Source: Sphingomonadaceae bacterium
Lineage (GTDB): Bacteria; Pseudomonadota; Alphaproteobacteria; Sphingomonadales; Sphingomonadaceae
DNA length: 64,000 nucleotides
Assembly: GCA_024236195.1 (NCBI GenBank)
Contig: JACKKZ010000003.1
Location: 434,001 to 498,000, forward strand
Direction of reading: 5' to 3'
The position numbers and the translations under genes are program-made. Position 1 is the stretch's first letter. Each line of letters opens with the position of its first letter. Below the pieces are notes generated by a model that saw only the letters and a program-made list of their open reading frames with translations, was not told the DNA's origin and ran no database searches. Below, piece after piece: positions 27,436-36,570 of the stretch.

Positions 27436-28128
27436 ATGGGCATCTTCAGCCGCACACGTGACATCATTGCCGCCAATTTCAACGACATGCTGGATAAGGC
27501 GGACGATCCCCAGAAGATGATCCGCATGATCATCATGGAAATGGAGGAAACGCTGGTGGAAGTGCGCGCCAGTGCGGCGCGTACCATTGCCGACCAGAAG
27601 GAAATGCACCGCCATGTGGTCAAGCTGGAGCGGCTGCAGGCCGACTGGGCAGAGAAAGCCCAGCTGGCTCTGAGCAAGGATCGCGAAGACCTCGCCCGTG
27701 CGGCGCTGGTGGAAAAGAAGAAGGCGGCGGACATGGCCGACCAGCTCAAGGCAGAGATTGCCGTGCTGGACGATGCACTGCGCGCCTATGAGGAAGACAT
27801 CCACAAGCTGCAGAACCGCCTGCGCGAAGCGCGCAGCCGCCAGACCGCCATTGCCGCGCGGCTGGAAAGCGCCGAGAACCGGGTGAAGCTGCGCACACTG
27901 ATGTCCACCGAACGCACGGACGAAGCGCTCGCCCGCTTCGACCAGATGGAGCGCCGTGTCGATTACGCCGAAGGCCGCGCCGAAGCATTGAGCATTGCCG
28001 AGAGCGGAAAGCTCTCCCTCGCAGATGAAATCGCCGCGCTCGAAGGCTCGGACAAGATCGACAGCGAACTCGAAGAAATGAAGCGCGCGCTTGGAATGGA
28101 CAGCGACAGCAAGAAGCAGGAGGATTGA
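27436..28128 (+). CDS. pspA: Phage shock protein A (PspA/IM30), with a possible 81-codon N-terminal extension
   Basis: PspA protects damaged membranes and inhibits PspF. The 230-residue protein begins MGIFSRTRDIIAANFNDMLDKADDPQKM, the family's start, then an extended coiled coil with AARTIADQKE. GGAG lies about eight bases before the ATG at 27436. The same frame is open upstream to an ATG at 27193 that overlaps the small gene before it. That longer form would add 81 residues, with a helical NELF end directly before MGIF. I list the canonical start. pspB follows three bases later. Confidence 0.94.
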   Translation: MGIFSRTRDIIAANFNDMLDKADDPQKMIRMIIMEMEETLVEVRASAARTIADQKEMHRHVVKLERLQADWAEKAQLALSKDREDLARAALVEKKKAADMADQLKAEIAVLDDALRAYEEDIHKLQNRLREARSRQTAIAARLESAENRVKLRTLMSTERTDEALARFDQMERRVDYAEGRAEALSIAESGKLSLADEIAALEGSDKIDSELEEMKRALGMDSDSKKQED

Positions 28129-28131
28129 TCC

Positions 28132-28425
28132 GTGGAAGAAATCATCATCATACCGGCCATATTTATCGGCCTGCCGTGGCTGATCCTCCACTACATCACC
28201 AAGTGGAAGACCTCCGCCACCATCACGCCCGACGACGAGAACCTGCTGGAGGAACTCTACCAGCTTGCCCGGCGTCTGGATGACCGGATGGATACGGTCG
28301 AACGGCTGGTGGCCAGCGACAATCCGGACTTCAAACCGGCCCGTCTGGTGCACAATAATGACGTGAACAATGACAAGCTGCGCGAACTCGACCAGCTGAT
28401 CGCCGAGACGAAGGGGGCAAGGTAA
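28132..28425 (+). CDS. pspB: Phage shock protein B
   Basis: PspB is an inner-membrane partner that senses stress with PspC. The 97-residue protein has one N-terminal helix (EEIIIIPAIFIGLPWLILHYITKW) and a cytoplasmic helical part with ARRLDDRMDTVERLVASDNPDF, matching the PspB pattern of RERIxxLExIL. It is longer than the usual 75 residues by a polar tail. The start is GTG, with AGGAGG nine bases upstream. It overlaps pspC by one base. Confidence 0.9.
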   Translation: MEEIIIIPAIFIGLPWLILHYITKWKTSATITPDDENLLEELYQLARRLDDRMDTVERLVASDNPDFKPARLVHNNDVNNDKLRELDQLIAETKGAR

Positions 28426-28805
28426 TGGCCGGCAAGCATACGACACTCTATCGCGACAAGCAGAACGCCAAGCTGATGGGCGTTTGCTCCGGGATTGCCG
28501 ACTATACCGGCGTCAATGCGATCTGGGTCCGGCTGGGTATGATTGTTTCCCTGTTTACGCCGCTCGCGGCGGTTACGATCCCCGGATACATCCTCATGGG
28601 CCTGTTGCTGAACAAGAAGCCTGCCGAGCTCTATGTCGACCGCCAGGAACAGCAATATTGGCAGAGCGTGCGCCAGAACCCGCGCCGTTCCGCTCGCGAA
28701 ATCCGCGGCAAGATGCGCGATATCGACCGGCGGCTGGCCGAAGTGGAGGCCTATTACGTCTCCAGCAACCCGCGCCTGAACGCTGAAATCGAACGCCTGC
28801 GCTAA
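28425..28805 (+). CDS. pspC: Phage shock protein C
   Basis: PspC is a polytopic inner-membrane protein that with PspB releases PspA from PspF. The 126-residue protein starts with the PspC domain (LYRDKQNAKLMGVCSGIADYTGVNAIWVR) followed by a hydrophobic hairpin (LFTPLAAVTIPGYILMGLLL). A charged helical tail ends the protein. It is the third core psp gene. Confidence 0.93.
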   Translation: MAGKHTTLYRDKQNAKLMGVCSGIADYTGVNAIWVRLGMIVSLFTPLAAVTIPGYILMGLLLNKKPAELYVDRQEQQYWQSVRQNPRRSAREIRGKMRDIDRRLAEVEAYYVSSNPRLNAEIERLR

Positions 28806-28829
28806 GGCTGAAACCTGGAGGACTGACCC

Positions 28830-29144
28830 ATGGATGCCGGTACACTGGCACTGATGATCCCGATCATCGGTGTCTCCATCCCCATCGTCGCGATCTGGAC
28901 TTCACACCAGCAGAAGATCGCCAAAATGCGGCTTGATGCCACGGCCACAGACACTGCCGAACGTGCCGCCCAATACGCCAGCAAGGTGCAGCAGCTGGAG
29001 GATCGTGTGCGGGTGCTGGAACGCATCGTAACTGACAAGGGCTATGACGTGGCCACCCAGATCGAGGCGCTGCGTGACCAGCGGCGCGTGGATGAACAGG
29101 GTAGTGGCGTCCCGCTCAGCATCTCCAGCAAGGAGCATGTGTGA
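28830..29144 (+). CDS. PspB-like one-helix coiled-coil protein (1 of 4)
   Basis: A 104-residue protein with an N-terminal helix (TLALMIPIIGVSIPIVAIW), a polar segment, and a coiled coil with QQLEDRVRVLERIVTDKGYD. That motif matches PspB and the next three proteins (ERIxVLERIxTD). GGAGG before the ATG is well placed. It follows pspC by 24 bases and is presumably in the same operon. Function is unknown; relation to PspB is by motif and layout only. Confidence 0.8.
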   Translation: MDAGTLALMIPIIGVSIPIVAIWTSHQQKIAKMRLDATATDTAERAAQYASKVQQLEDRVRVLERIVTDKGYDVATQIEALRDQRRVDEQGSGVPLSISSKEHV

Positions 29145-29482
29145 TGGAGTTTGCCGAACTTCTCCCCTATCTCGGCTGGATCATCGCCGGAGCTTTCCTG
29201 CTCGGCGGAGGGGGCATTCTTGCTTCCGTTCATACGACCCGCCTGAAGATCAAGAATGGCTATCCGCTGGAGGGTATGTGGGGCCAGTCGCTCAAACCGT
29301 CGAGCGATGCCCAGACTGCCGAGCGCGTTTCCCTCCTGACGCAGGAGAATGCGCAACTGCGGGCAGAGCTCGGCTCGCTCAAGGATCGCCTCAACAATGT
29401 CGAACGGATCGTGACCGACAGCGGGTTCCAGCTGACGCATGAGATTGAGCGCCTGCGCGAGGGAACGGAGAAAGTGCAATGA
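29144..29482 (+). CDS. PspB-like one-helix coiled-coil protein (2 of 4)
   Basis: A 112-residue protein with an N-terminal helix (YLGWIIAGAFLLGGGGILAS) and a coiled coil ending SLKDRLNNVERIVTDSGFQLTHEIERLR. This is the same plan as the gene before, including the VERIVTD core. The ATG is preceded by GTG at 29141 within overlapping stop/start codons of the previous gene. It overlaps the next gene by four bases (ATGA), so expression is coupled. Confidence 0.8.
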   Translation: MEFAELLPYLGWIIAGAFLLGGGGILASVHTTRLKIKNGYPLEGMWGQSLKPSSDAQTAERVSLLTQENAQLRAELGSLKDRLNNVERIVTDSGFQLTHEIERLREGTEKVQ

Positions 29483-29739
29483 ACAGCTGGGCTATCGCAG
29501 TTGTCCTGATCGTGGCGATTGGCGCCATTACGAGCACGATACGCGCGCGCATGAATGCACAAAATGGCTATGTCAGCGACCGTCACGGCAATCCGGTCGG
29601 CAATGCGCAGCGCGAGAAAGAGTTGGAGCGCGAAGTCGAGGAACTGCGCGAGCGCATCCATGTGCTCGAACGCATCGCAACCAGCGACCGCGACGCAAAA
29701 CAGATCGCTGCCGAAATCGAGCAGCTGCGCGACAAGTAG
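29479..29739 (+). CDS. PspB-like one-helix coiled-coil protein (3 of 4)
   Basis: An 86-residue protein, close to PspB length. It has a helix (SWAIAVVLIVAIGAITS) and a coiled coil EVEELRERIHVLERIATSDRDA, the closest of the set to the PspB pattern. It ends AEIEQLRDK. The start overlaps the previous stop (ATGA). Confidence 0.8.
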   Translation: MNSWAIAVVLIVAIGAITSTIRARMNAQNGYVSDRHGNPVGNAQREKELEREVEELRERIHVLERIATSDRDAKQIAAEIEQLRDK

Positions 29740-29774
29740 AACGAACAGGCCAGGGTCCAGGGAGGAATTCTGTG

Positions 29775-30005
29775 ATGTACGAACAACTGATCATTTCTGC
29801 CGCGGGCCTGCTGGCCATCGCCATTGTCTCGCTGGCGACTTTGCGCGGCTGGCAGGGCTGGCTCGCGCTGAAAGAGCGCGAGCTGGACAAATCCCCGCGC
29901 GAAATCGAAGGCGGGGTCGCCATGGGCGGCGCGCGGATCGAAATTTCCGACCTGAAGGAACGGATCCGCAAGCTGGAGGCCATCGCCAGCGGGGTTGATC
30001 TCTGA
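29775..30005 (+). CDS. PspB-like one-helix coiled-coil protein (4 of 4)
   Basis: A 76-residue protein with a helix (QLIISAAGLLAIAIVSLATL) and a C-terminal DLKERIRKLEAIASGVDL that repeats the coiled-coil core of the other copies. GGAGGA lies about nine bases before the ATG. It is the last gene before a strong terminator, so the psp transcription unit appears to end here. Confidence 0.78.
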   Translation: MYEQLIISAAGLLAIAIVSLATLRGWQGWLALKERELDKSPREIEGGVAMGGARIEISDLKERIRKLEAIASGVDL

Positions 30006-30051
30006 GCCGGTAACGTTGCGAAGTCGGCAAGTCGCCCCTCTCAAACACAAA

Positions 30052-30077
30052 AGCCCCGGCACTATGGCCGGGGCTTC
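30052..30077. terminator. Bidirectional terminator between the psp operon and the DUF1508 gene
   Basis: A 9-bp perfect stem, AAGCCCCGG with CCGGGGCTT, and an 8-base loop, lying between convergent genes. Short A- and T-runs flank it on both strands, so it can serve both. Confidence 0.8.
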
Positions 30078-30098
30078 ATGCTTGTCAGGCTCCAGCAA

Positions 30099-30275
30099 TC
30101 AGCTGTTGTCTTCAACCTCGGCGCCGGGGCCATTCTTCTTGATCGAGTCGATGGCATTCTGGGCAGAAGCCTTGCTCGCATAGCCTTCGGTGGAGAACAT
30201 CACTTCCGAATTATACTTGAAACGGACGCGGAATTCACCGGCCTTGTCTTTGTAGATTTCGAACTTGTGCGCCAT
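30099..30275 (-). CDS. DUF1508 (YegP-like) protein
   Basis: A 58-residue single-domain DUF1508 protein. The conserved core is FEIYKDKAGEFRVRFKYNSEVMFSTEGYASKASAQNAIDSIK. I chose MAHKFEIYK at 30275, where the domain begins. Members are small cytoplasmic proteins of unknown role, often stress related. Confidence 0.9.
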   Translation of the reverse strand: MAHKFEIYKDKAGEFRVRFKYNSEVMFSTEGYASKASAQNAIDSIKKNGPGAEVEDNS

Positions 30276-30385
30276 GCGATTGCTCCTCTGTGGCATGTCG
30301 TTGGTCGTAACGGGCCCTGCCCTGCCGGGCGGTGGCTTGGCAAGCAAGGTATTGCAGGATGGGCGCTTTGGCCAGAGGGGATTGG

Positions 30386-31498
30386 TTAATTCCGGCCCGC
30401 AAACCGGTCGGGGCTGTAAATTCCTGCATCAACACCACGCACTATATCAGGCAGGTCCTTCTCCAGCAGCTGCGCCGCGGCAAGCATGGCGGCTGCGGGT
30501 GCTGTCTGGATACCGAAGCCACCCTGCCCGGCAAACCATGCAAACTGAGGCTCGACAGGATCGCGACCAAAGACAGGCAACCGGTCTGGCGCGAAGCTGC
30601 GTAGCCCGGCCCAGCGATGCTCGACCGCTTCGATCCGCCAGTCAACGACTTGCTGGAACCGGTCGATTGCGAGCGCCACGTCTATTTCTTCCGGCGCGGC
30701 ATCGCAGGGGGCACTGGGCGTTTCATCATGCGGGCTGAGCCACAAACGGCCATTTTCCGGCTTGAAGTAGAAATCCCCGCCAATGTCGAGCACCAGCGGC
30801 AGGCTGGCAGACGCAGCGGGGACTGTGCGCAATTGCGCAACCGTGCGGCGCATGGGCTGGATGCCCAGCGGAGCGATCCCGGCCCGCTGCGCAACTTCAT
30901 CCGCCCAGGCTCCGGCAGCGTTGACCAGCGTTGTGCAGCGGATCTCTGCGCCAGAGGCCAGCTCGACCCGCCAACCCGCCCCTTCGCGAACGGCTCGGAC
31001 CAAAGGCGCTTGCAGCCGCAGCTGCGCCCCGCCCTTGCGCATGGCCGCAAGGTAATGCGCATGAAGCCCGGCCACATCAATATCGCAGCAATCAGGCTCG
31101 AATGCTGCCCTCTGCCATTGCGCGGAGACACCAGGCAGGTGCCGCTCGATTTCATCCCGGCCCAGTGTTTCAACCCGCACACCGACTGCGCGGAATTCTC
31201 CCGCGAAAGCATCCAGCGCGTCTACCTCCCCTTCCCGTGCCAGTGTCAGGGCACCACGCGGAGTGAGGAAGCCATGTTGCTGCAGCCACGGGCCGGATGC
31301 GGTGGTCAGCGGCTGGACCTGTGGCCCGCCATAGCTTTCCGTCCAGAAGGCGGCCGATCGTCCCGTGGCGTGGTAGCCTGGCCGATCCTCCGCCTCGACC
31401 ACCATGACGCGCGCATGGGCGGACAGCACCGCAGCAAGGCTGGCACCCGCCATGCCCGCCCCCACGACGAGGAAATCACAATCGGTCGATTTGCTCAT
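30386..31498 (-). CDS. FAD-dependent oxidoreductase (DAO family)
   Basis: A 370-residue flavoprotein of the D-amino-acid oxidase / glycine oxidase type. The dinucleotide-binding motif VVGAGMAGAS is at the N-terminus, the substrate domain contains LPGVSAQW and TTLVNAAGAWADEVA, and GGFGIQTAPAAAMLAA closes the FAD site. It presumably oxidises an amino acid or amine; the substrate is unknown. Its start overlaps the alpha/beta hydrolase stop by four bases. Confidence 0.9.
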   Translation of the reverse strand: MSKSTDCDFLVVGAGMAGASLAAVLSAHARVMVVEAEDRPGYHATGRSAAFWTESYGGPQVQPLTTASGPWLQQHGFLTPRGALTLAREGEVDALDAFAGEFRAVGVRVETLGRDEIERHLPGVSAQWQRAAFEPDCCDIDVAGLHAHYLAAMRKGGAQLRLQAPLVRAVREGAGWRVELASGAEIRCTTLVNAAGAWADEVAQRAGIAPLGIQPMRRTVAQLRTVPAASASLPLVLDIGGDFYFKPENGRLWLSPHDETPSAPCDAAPEEIDVALAIDRFQQVVDWRIEAVEHRWAGLRSFAPDRLPVFGRDPVEPQFAWFAGQGGFGIQTAPAAAMLAAAQLLEKDLPDIVRGVDAGIYSPDRFAGRN

Positions 31499-32529
31499 GC
31501 GGCAGGCGCTACCCTGTCGAGGAACTGAGCGATAGAGACCATCGCCCGGTCACGCACAGCATCGTCTTCCCGCAATATTTCGTGATAACATTCCGGCCCG
31601 TATTCGATCAGCTCGCAATGCGGCATCCTCGCTGCGCATTCTGCCGTCTTTTTCGCGGAAACAAGTTTGTCATGCAGGGCCGAGAGAACCAGCACCGGCT
31701 CGGTCACTCGTTCCAGCACACCTGGCTCATACAGGCCGCGCATAGAGGCATAGGCCCGCTCCAGCCAGCCCCAGCTGCCCGGCCCCATGATCAGTTCGGG
31801 CCGCTCGTGCCGCCACCATCCTTCATCCGCGTAGCGATCCGGGTCATGCGTCAACAACGCCGTCCGTCCGGCAGGCAACTCATGCGGATCATCGCTCCAT
31901 TTCCAGGCGGGACGTCTCGGATCGCCCAGCTTGCACATCCATTTGGCGACTTCGTGCATGGCAGCATAGGGCAGCGGCTGACCGTATAGGCCGAGCATGG
32001 GCGCGGTGAAGAAAGCCGCCGCAGGGTCCACCTTGCGCTCTGCAAGAGTGCGCAACGAAACATGCCCGCCCATTGAATGCCCGGCGAGCACATGCGGCGC
32101 TGGAGTCGCCGCCTTCCAATCGCTCCACAACGCGGCAAGATCTTCCACCCAGATGCTGAAATCATCAATATGGCCGGTATAGGGATCATTGCCCAGCCGC
32201 CCGGAACCAGCCTGCCCGCGCCAGTCGGCAGCAGTCACGCGCCAGCCTGCCCGGTGCCATTGCTCCAGGCTTTCAAGGTATTTTTCATATCCATCCGCGC
32301 GCCCTGCCATGAACAGGATCGACCCGCGCACAGTGCCGCCACGCGCGCCCGGCCAGTCGATCCGGCGGATCGCGTGACCATCGTGTGCCAGCCATTTACC
32401 TTCCTGTGCCGCAGGGGGAATGGCCCTGCGGTTGATCGGTCCGGCCCCTGCTTGCTCCGCTTGGCTAATTCCAACCTCCCGGCCTTGGTTACTTTTTGGT
32501 AAGCAGAACGCTGTAGCACCAGCCTCCAA
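31495..32529 (-). CDS. Alpha/beta hydrolase (lysophospholipase-like), start uncertain
   Basis: An alpha/beta hydrolase with the nucleophile elbow GHSMGG, the Asp in VLVLSALHDKLV and a His late in the protein (ECYHEILRE), of the monoglyceride lipase / lysophospholipase type. The conserved N-terminus (NRRAIPPAAQEGKWLAHDG) starts at about residue 33 of the longest form, which opens at a TTG. No ATG or GTG lies nearer. A GGAGG at 32475-32479 is five bases before an in-frame ATT at 32469. It is divergent from the Tad pilus genes. Confidence 0.85.
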   Translation of the reverse strand: MEAGATAFCLPKSNQGREVGISQAEQAGAGPINRRAIPPAAQEGKWLAHDGHAIRRIDWPGARGGTVRGSILFMAGRADGYEKYLESLEQWHRAGWRVTAADWRGQAGSGRLGNDPYTGHIDDFSIWVEDLAALWSDWKAATPAPHVLAGHSMGGHVSLRTLAERKVDPAAAFFTAPMLGLYGQPLPYAAMHEVAKWMCKLGDPRRPAWKWSDDPHELPAGRTALLTHDPDRYADEGWWRHERPELIMGPGSWGWLERAYASMRGLYEPGVLERVTEPVLVLSALHDKLVSAKKTAECAARMPHCELIEYGPECYHEILREDDAVRDRAMVSIAQFLDRVAPAA

Positions 32530-32548
32530 AGGACCTTTGGGGGCTTAC

Positions 32549-33040
32549 ATGGTAAGTGAATATTTCCACTACGGATTGCTGGCTGGCTTGGCAATCGCGC
32601 TGGTTTTCGCAGCTTTCACCGACATGCGTCGGCGCCAGATTGATAATTGGCTGAATGCCGGCATCGCTTTGGCTGCACCACTGTTCTGGTGGTCCGCCGG
32701 GCTCGACCTGTGGCCGGATGTGGCCATGCAGTTCGGCATAGCGCTGGCTGCCTTTGCCGTTTTGCCGGTCTGTTTGCCATCAGCGCCATGGGTGGCGGCG
32801 ATGTGAAGCGCTAGACTGCGCTGGCTTTGTGGATCGAACCGAATGGTTCCTGCGTCTGCGCTGATGATGGCATTGGTAGGCGGTGTGCTGACTATCGCGA
32901 TGGGCGGCTGGCATCATGCGCCGCCAGCGCGACAAGCTGGCGATTCCCTATGGCGTGGCCATCGCCACTGCCGGGCTGTGGGTGCTGGGCACGCATTACC
33001 TCCCCGCCGCAAACCAAACTGCACATCGCTGGCTGGGTGA
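32549..33040 (+). pseudogene. cpaA: Frameshifted prepilin peptidase CpaA of the Tad pilus
   Basis: The ATG at 32549 opens a frame with TDMRRRQIDNWLNAGIALAAP, the A24 prepilin peptidase start (catalytic Asp in FTDMRRR). The second catalytic Asp block, MGGGDVK, continues in another frame from about 32767, and WIEPN, LVGGVLTIAMGG and RRQRDKLAIPYGVAIATAG in still others. At least four frame changes occur in about 490 bases. The first fits loss of one base in a T-run near 32755. CpaA normally cleaves and methylates the Flp pilin. No flp gene is visible in the window. Confidence 0.8.
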
Positions 33041-33126
33041 ACCTGATTTTAACCGTTCCGCTCGTAAGGATGAAAACCATACCTGCCCGCGCTGTTTGCG
33101 GGAACTGATTAAGGGGCTTGAAAGCC

Positions 33127-34280
33127 ATGGACGAAAGAAGCTGATACTGCTGGTTGGCGCGCTGGTTATTGCAATCGGCACCGCCCTTGCCGCGCGGAGC
33201 ATGTTTGCCGGGGCCTCTGCGCCGGTTGTCGAAGCTTCACCGCCGGTTCCGCAGGGTCAAAGGTCTGGTCGCTCCTATCGGCCTGCCGACCGGCACGATC
33301 ATCACCGCCGATGCAATCGGTTTCCAGCAATGGCCGGAAGAGCTGGTGCAGGATGCCTATTTCCTCGACGGTGAATCCGATATCGGCCAGCTTCTGGGCA
33401 CGGTTGTGCGCCACCCTATCACCGCTGGTGAGCCGGTTACGCAAGGCTCGCTTGTGAGCCCGGGCGACCGTGGCTTCACGGCGGCGGCGCTTGGCCGGGC
33501 ATGCGCGCAGTTACGAGTGCCTGTGTCGGCCAAGACCGGCGTGGGCGGCTTGTCTTCCCGGGTGACCGTGTCGACCTCGTCCTGACCCAGACGGTAAGAG
33601 CGATGGTGACGCGCTGAAGACCTCGAAACCATCCTGCGTAACCTTCGTGTGCTGGCAACTGGCCAGTCCACCGCGCAGGAAACTGTCGATGGGCGCACCG
33701 TGGTTCGCGCCTTCCGTACGGTCACGCTCGAAGTGACCCCGAATTGCAGGAAAAGGTCGCTGTCGCACAGACAATCGGTACGCTCAGCCTGTCGCTGCGC
33801 TCTATCGCGGATAACCAGTCGGAACTGGAGAACGCCATTGCTTCGAGCAGGTGAAGATCCCCAGACGGTGCCAGCCGCGAAGAAGAAAACGCCTGCTGCG
33901 AAGCGTTGAACCAGCCGATGATGGCCCGTCCACTTTCGTGACCGGTGGTGATGTGTCCCGCTTCCAGCGCAGCACTGTCGCCAAGCCGGAAGCACAATCT
34001 GCGCCTGCCCGTCCTATGCCGCGTGATCCGGGTGCCCCGGCTGCGGCGCAGGTCCCGACTGGGCCGGTCGTAAATGTCACGCGTGGCAAGAACACCACCA
34101 GTGTCACCATCAGCAAGGCCGGCAACGGAATGCTGCAACAGGGCGCAAAGGGCATGGGTGAAGCAGGACGGACCGTTCCTGCTGCCACCGGCGCTGCGCT
34201 GATCGTGGGTAATGGCCATGCTGAGCAAAACATCTTTCGCGAATTGCCGTCCGGCTACCGGATCGAAACTGAGGGCAAGA
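33127..34280 (+). pseudogene. cpaB: Frameshifted pilus assembly protein CpaB/RcpC
   Basis: CpaB is a periplasmic/outer-membrane Tad assembly protein. ATG 33127 is followed within six codons by a stop, while KLILLVGALVIAIGTALAARS, its N-terminal helix, continues in the next frame, as if one A were lost. The SAF-type core (LPTGTIITADAIGFQQWPEELVQDAYF, TVVRHPITAGEPVTQGSLV) is intact at 33274-33470. Further fragments are in other frames, including QRSTVAKPEAQS and VTRGKNTTSVTIS. The end is placed before the cpaC start at 34283. Confidence 0.78.
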
Positions 34281-34282
34281 CC

Positions 34283-35916
34283 ATGAAGCGCCGCCTTACT
34301 GCCAAACTGATGCTGGCCAGCATCGCCATCGCGCTCGCTTGCCGGCGTCCAGCGACCACCGCCAACGCACAGAACACCGTGCGCCCCAGCCGGAGACATC
34401 GTCTTGTCCATCGGTCGCGGTGAACTGGTCAACGTGCCGGGCACGATGACCGATATCTTCATCGCCAATAAGCGATTGCAGATGTGCAGGTGAAATCGAC
34501 CCGCCAGCTCTATCTGATGGGCAAGGCCGGTGGTGAAACCACGGTCTGTCGAACAACGCAGCCGGTGACATTATCTGGTCCGCCAATATCCGCGTCGGAT
34601 CAAACATTGGCAGCATCGACCAGATGCTCGCCCTCGCGATGCCAAGCCAAGATTTCGGTCGCGACCATGGGCAGCAACACGGTGTTGCTGACCGGTACGG
34701 TGCCGCCCTGAAGATGCCGCCGAGGCAGAGCGTCTGGTGAAAGCCTTCGTGGTGACGAAACCAATGTCATCAGCCGCCTGAAGATGAACACGCCGCTGCA
34801 AGTGAACCTGCAAGTGCGCTTCGCCGAAATCAGTACGCTCGCTGGTGCGCGAAATCGGGGCTAACCTCGCCTCGCGCGATCAGAGCGATGGTTTCCTGTT
34901 CGGCGTTTCGCGTGGTCGTGATTTCGTGAATATCGGCAATGTCGATACTTCGGCGCTGCCGGTGCTCGATGCGTCTGCCAATTTCGGCCTGCCTGCTGGC
35001 GGCCTGTCACTGCCGTTCAGCCCCGGCAACCGGGCAGTTCGTGCTGGGCGGGACGCAATATGACTTCACCCGGAATGCCGGTCAGACTGCTGTACGAAGC
35101 CGCTGGCCGCCTGTTCGGAGCTGGATGTCGCCAGGGGCCTTTGACCTTGCCGAACGCAACGGCCTCGTCACAACGCTGTCCCAGCCCAATCTGACGGCGC
35201 TTTCGGGCGAAACGGCGGACTTCCTCGCGGGCGGTGAATTCCCGATCCCGATGAGCCAGGGCCTGGGCACCACGTCAGTCGAATACAAGAAATTTGGCGT
35301 CAGCCTGTCCTATACGCCCTATGTGCTGGCCAATGGCCGCATCTCGATCCGGGTCCGCCCCGAAGTGTCGGAATTGTCAAGCCAGGGCGCGGTCACGCTG
35401 AACGGTTTCCAGATTCCCGCACTGACCATCCGCCGGGCTGAAACGACGGTGGAACTGGGGTCGGGCCAGAGCTTCATGATCGCTGGCTTGCTGAGCAACA
35501 ACGCGCAGAACACCATCGACAAGACGCCGGCCTTGGCGATATGCCGATCTGAGCAATCTGTTCCGCTCTACCTCGTTCCGCAAGGGCGAGACCGAGCTGG
35601 TCATCATTGTCACGCCTTACCGGTGAACCCGGTGAACGCGAATGACATCAAGCTGCCGACCGATGGCTATTTCGCCCCGAACAGCTGCAGCGCACTATCG
35701 GCTACCGGACAATGCTGGCAAATCCGGCATGTCGCGCCCGATACCGACTGCACGCGAAGCCGGTGCTCCGCCGCCGGAAGTATCCCAGATTGACCTGGCG
35801 GGCGTGCTGCCGACCGGTGATAGCAAGGATGCCAAGCGTCAGGCCAAGCGCAAGAACAAGGCTGATCGCCGTAAGAGGCGGATGCCGCCAGTGCACCAGT
35901 TTCAGCTTCTAAGTGA
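34283..35916 (+). pseudogene. cpaC: Frameshifted Tad secretin CpaC/RcpA
   Basis: The outer-membrane secretin of the Tad pilus. The start MKRRLTAKLMLASIAIALA is a signal peptide. Fragments in several frames cover the N-domain (IGRGELVNVPGTMTDIFIAN) and the secretin core. The longest, from about 35140 to 35520, has LVTTLSQPNLTALSGETADFLAGGEFPIPM and FGVSLSYTPYVLANGRISIRVRPEVSE, the conserved secretin block. The C-terminal DLAGVLPTGDSKDAKRQAKR is again in another frame. I count about ten frame changes. The gene ends in a Lys-rich tail. Confidence 0.82.
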
Positions 35917-35930
35917 GAAAGGTGAGTAAG

Positions 35931-36567
35931 ATGCCCAAACTCAATCGCAAATTCGCAGGCGCTATCGCCCTCTCGCTCGATCTTTCGCTTGCCGCTTGCG
36001 GCGGCATGCCCGACAATCGCAGCCTCTATTCGATGAAGCAGCCGGTTGTTGAGCGCAGCAACTACTCGCTGGACCTGCGCACTGGATCAGGCGGCCTGTC
36101 CGTCCCGGAAAAGCAGCACTGACCGGCTGGTTCGAAGCCATGGGACCTGCGCTATGGTGACCGTGTTTCGATTGACGATCCGATGATGAGCGGTGCCACG
36201 CGTGATGCCATCGCTCAGATCGCTTCGCGACACGGCATTCTGGTCAGCGAAGGGGCACCGGTTACGTCCGGTTATGTCAGCCAGGCGCAGCCGTGTGTCA
36301 TCACCCGCTCGAAGCGCTTCGGTGCCGGGCTGCCCGGACTGGTCTGCCAAGTCCGACCTGAATTACGCCAACGCGACCAGCCCGGCTATGGCTGCGCCAT
36401 CGGCAGCAACCTCGCCGCGATGGTCGCCGATCCGGAAGACCTGATCCGCGGCAAAAGGCAATGGCGAAACAGTCGTCATGAGCTCGAACAAGGCGATTGA
36501 TTCCTATCGCGAAAGGCTCCGTCTGGTGAAGGCGGACTGAAGCAGGCTGCAACAGGGAGGTAACTGA
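35931..36567 (+). pseudogene. cpaD: Frameshifted Tad lipoprotein CpaD
   Basis: CpaD is a periplasmic lipoprotein of the Tad system. The first frame, from the ATG at 35931, gives a lipobox signal (LSLDLSLAACGG) and SYSLDLRTG-like sequence up to a stop at 36120. Later parts are in other frames: SIDDPMMSGATRDAIAQIASRHGIL, CPDWSAKSDLNYANATSP, CAIGSNLAAMVADPEDLIRG. These match the CpaD C-terminal region with its conserved PNFGCA-like NLAAMVADPxDL block. At least five frame changes. Confidence 0.78.
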
Positions 36568-36570
36568 GCC

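Noticed and set aside
27351..27749. Ser-rich minus-strand frames opposite pspA
   Set aside because: Shadow of the coiled-coil pspA gene; the PspA family identity is clear.
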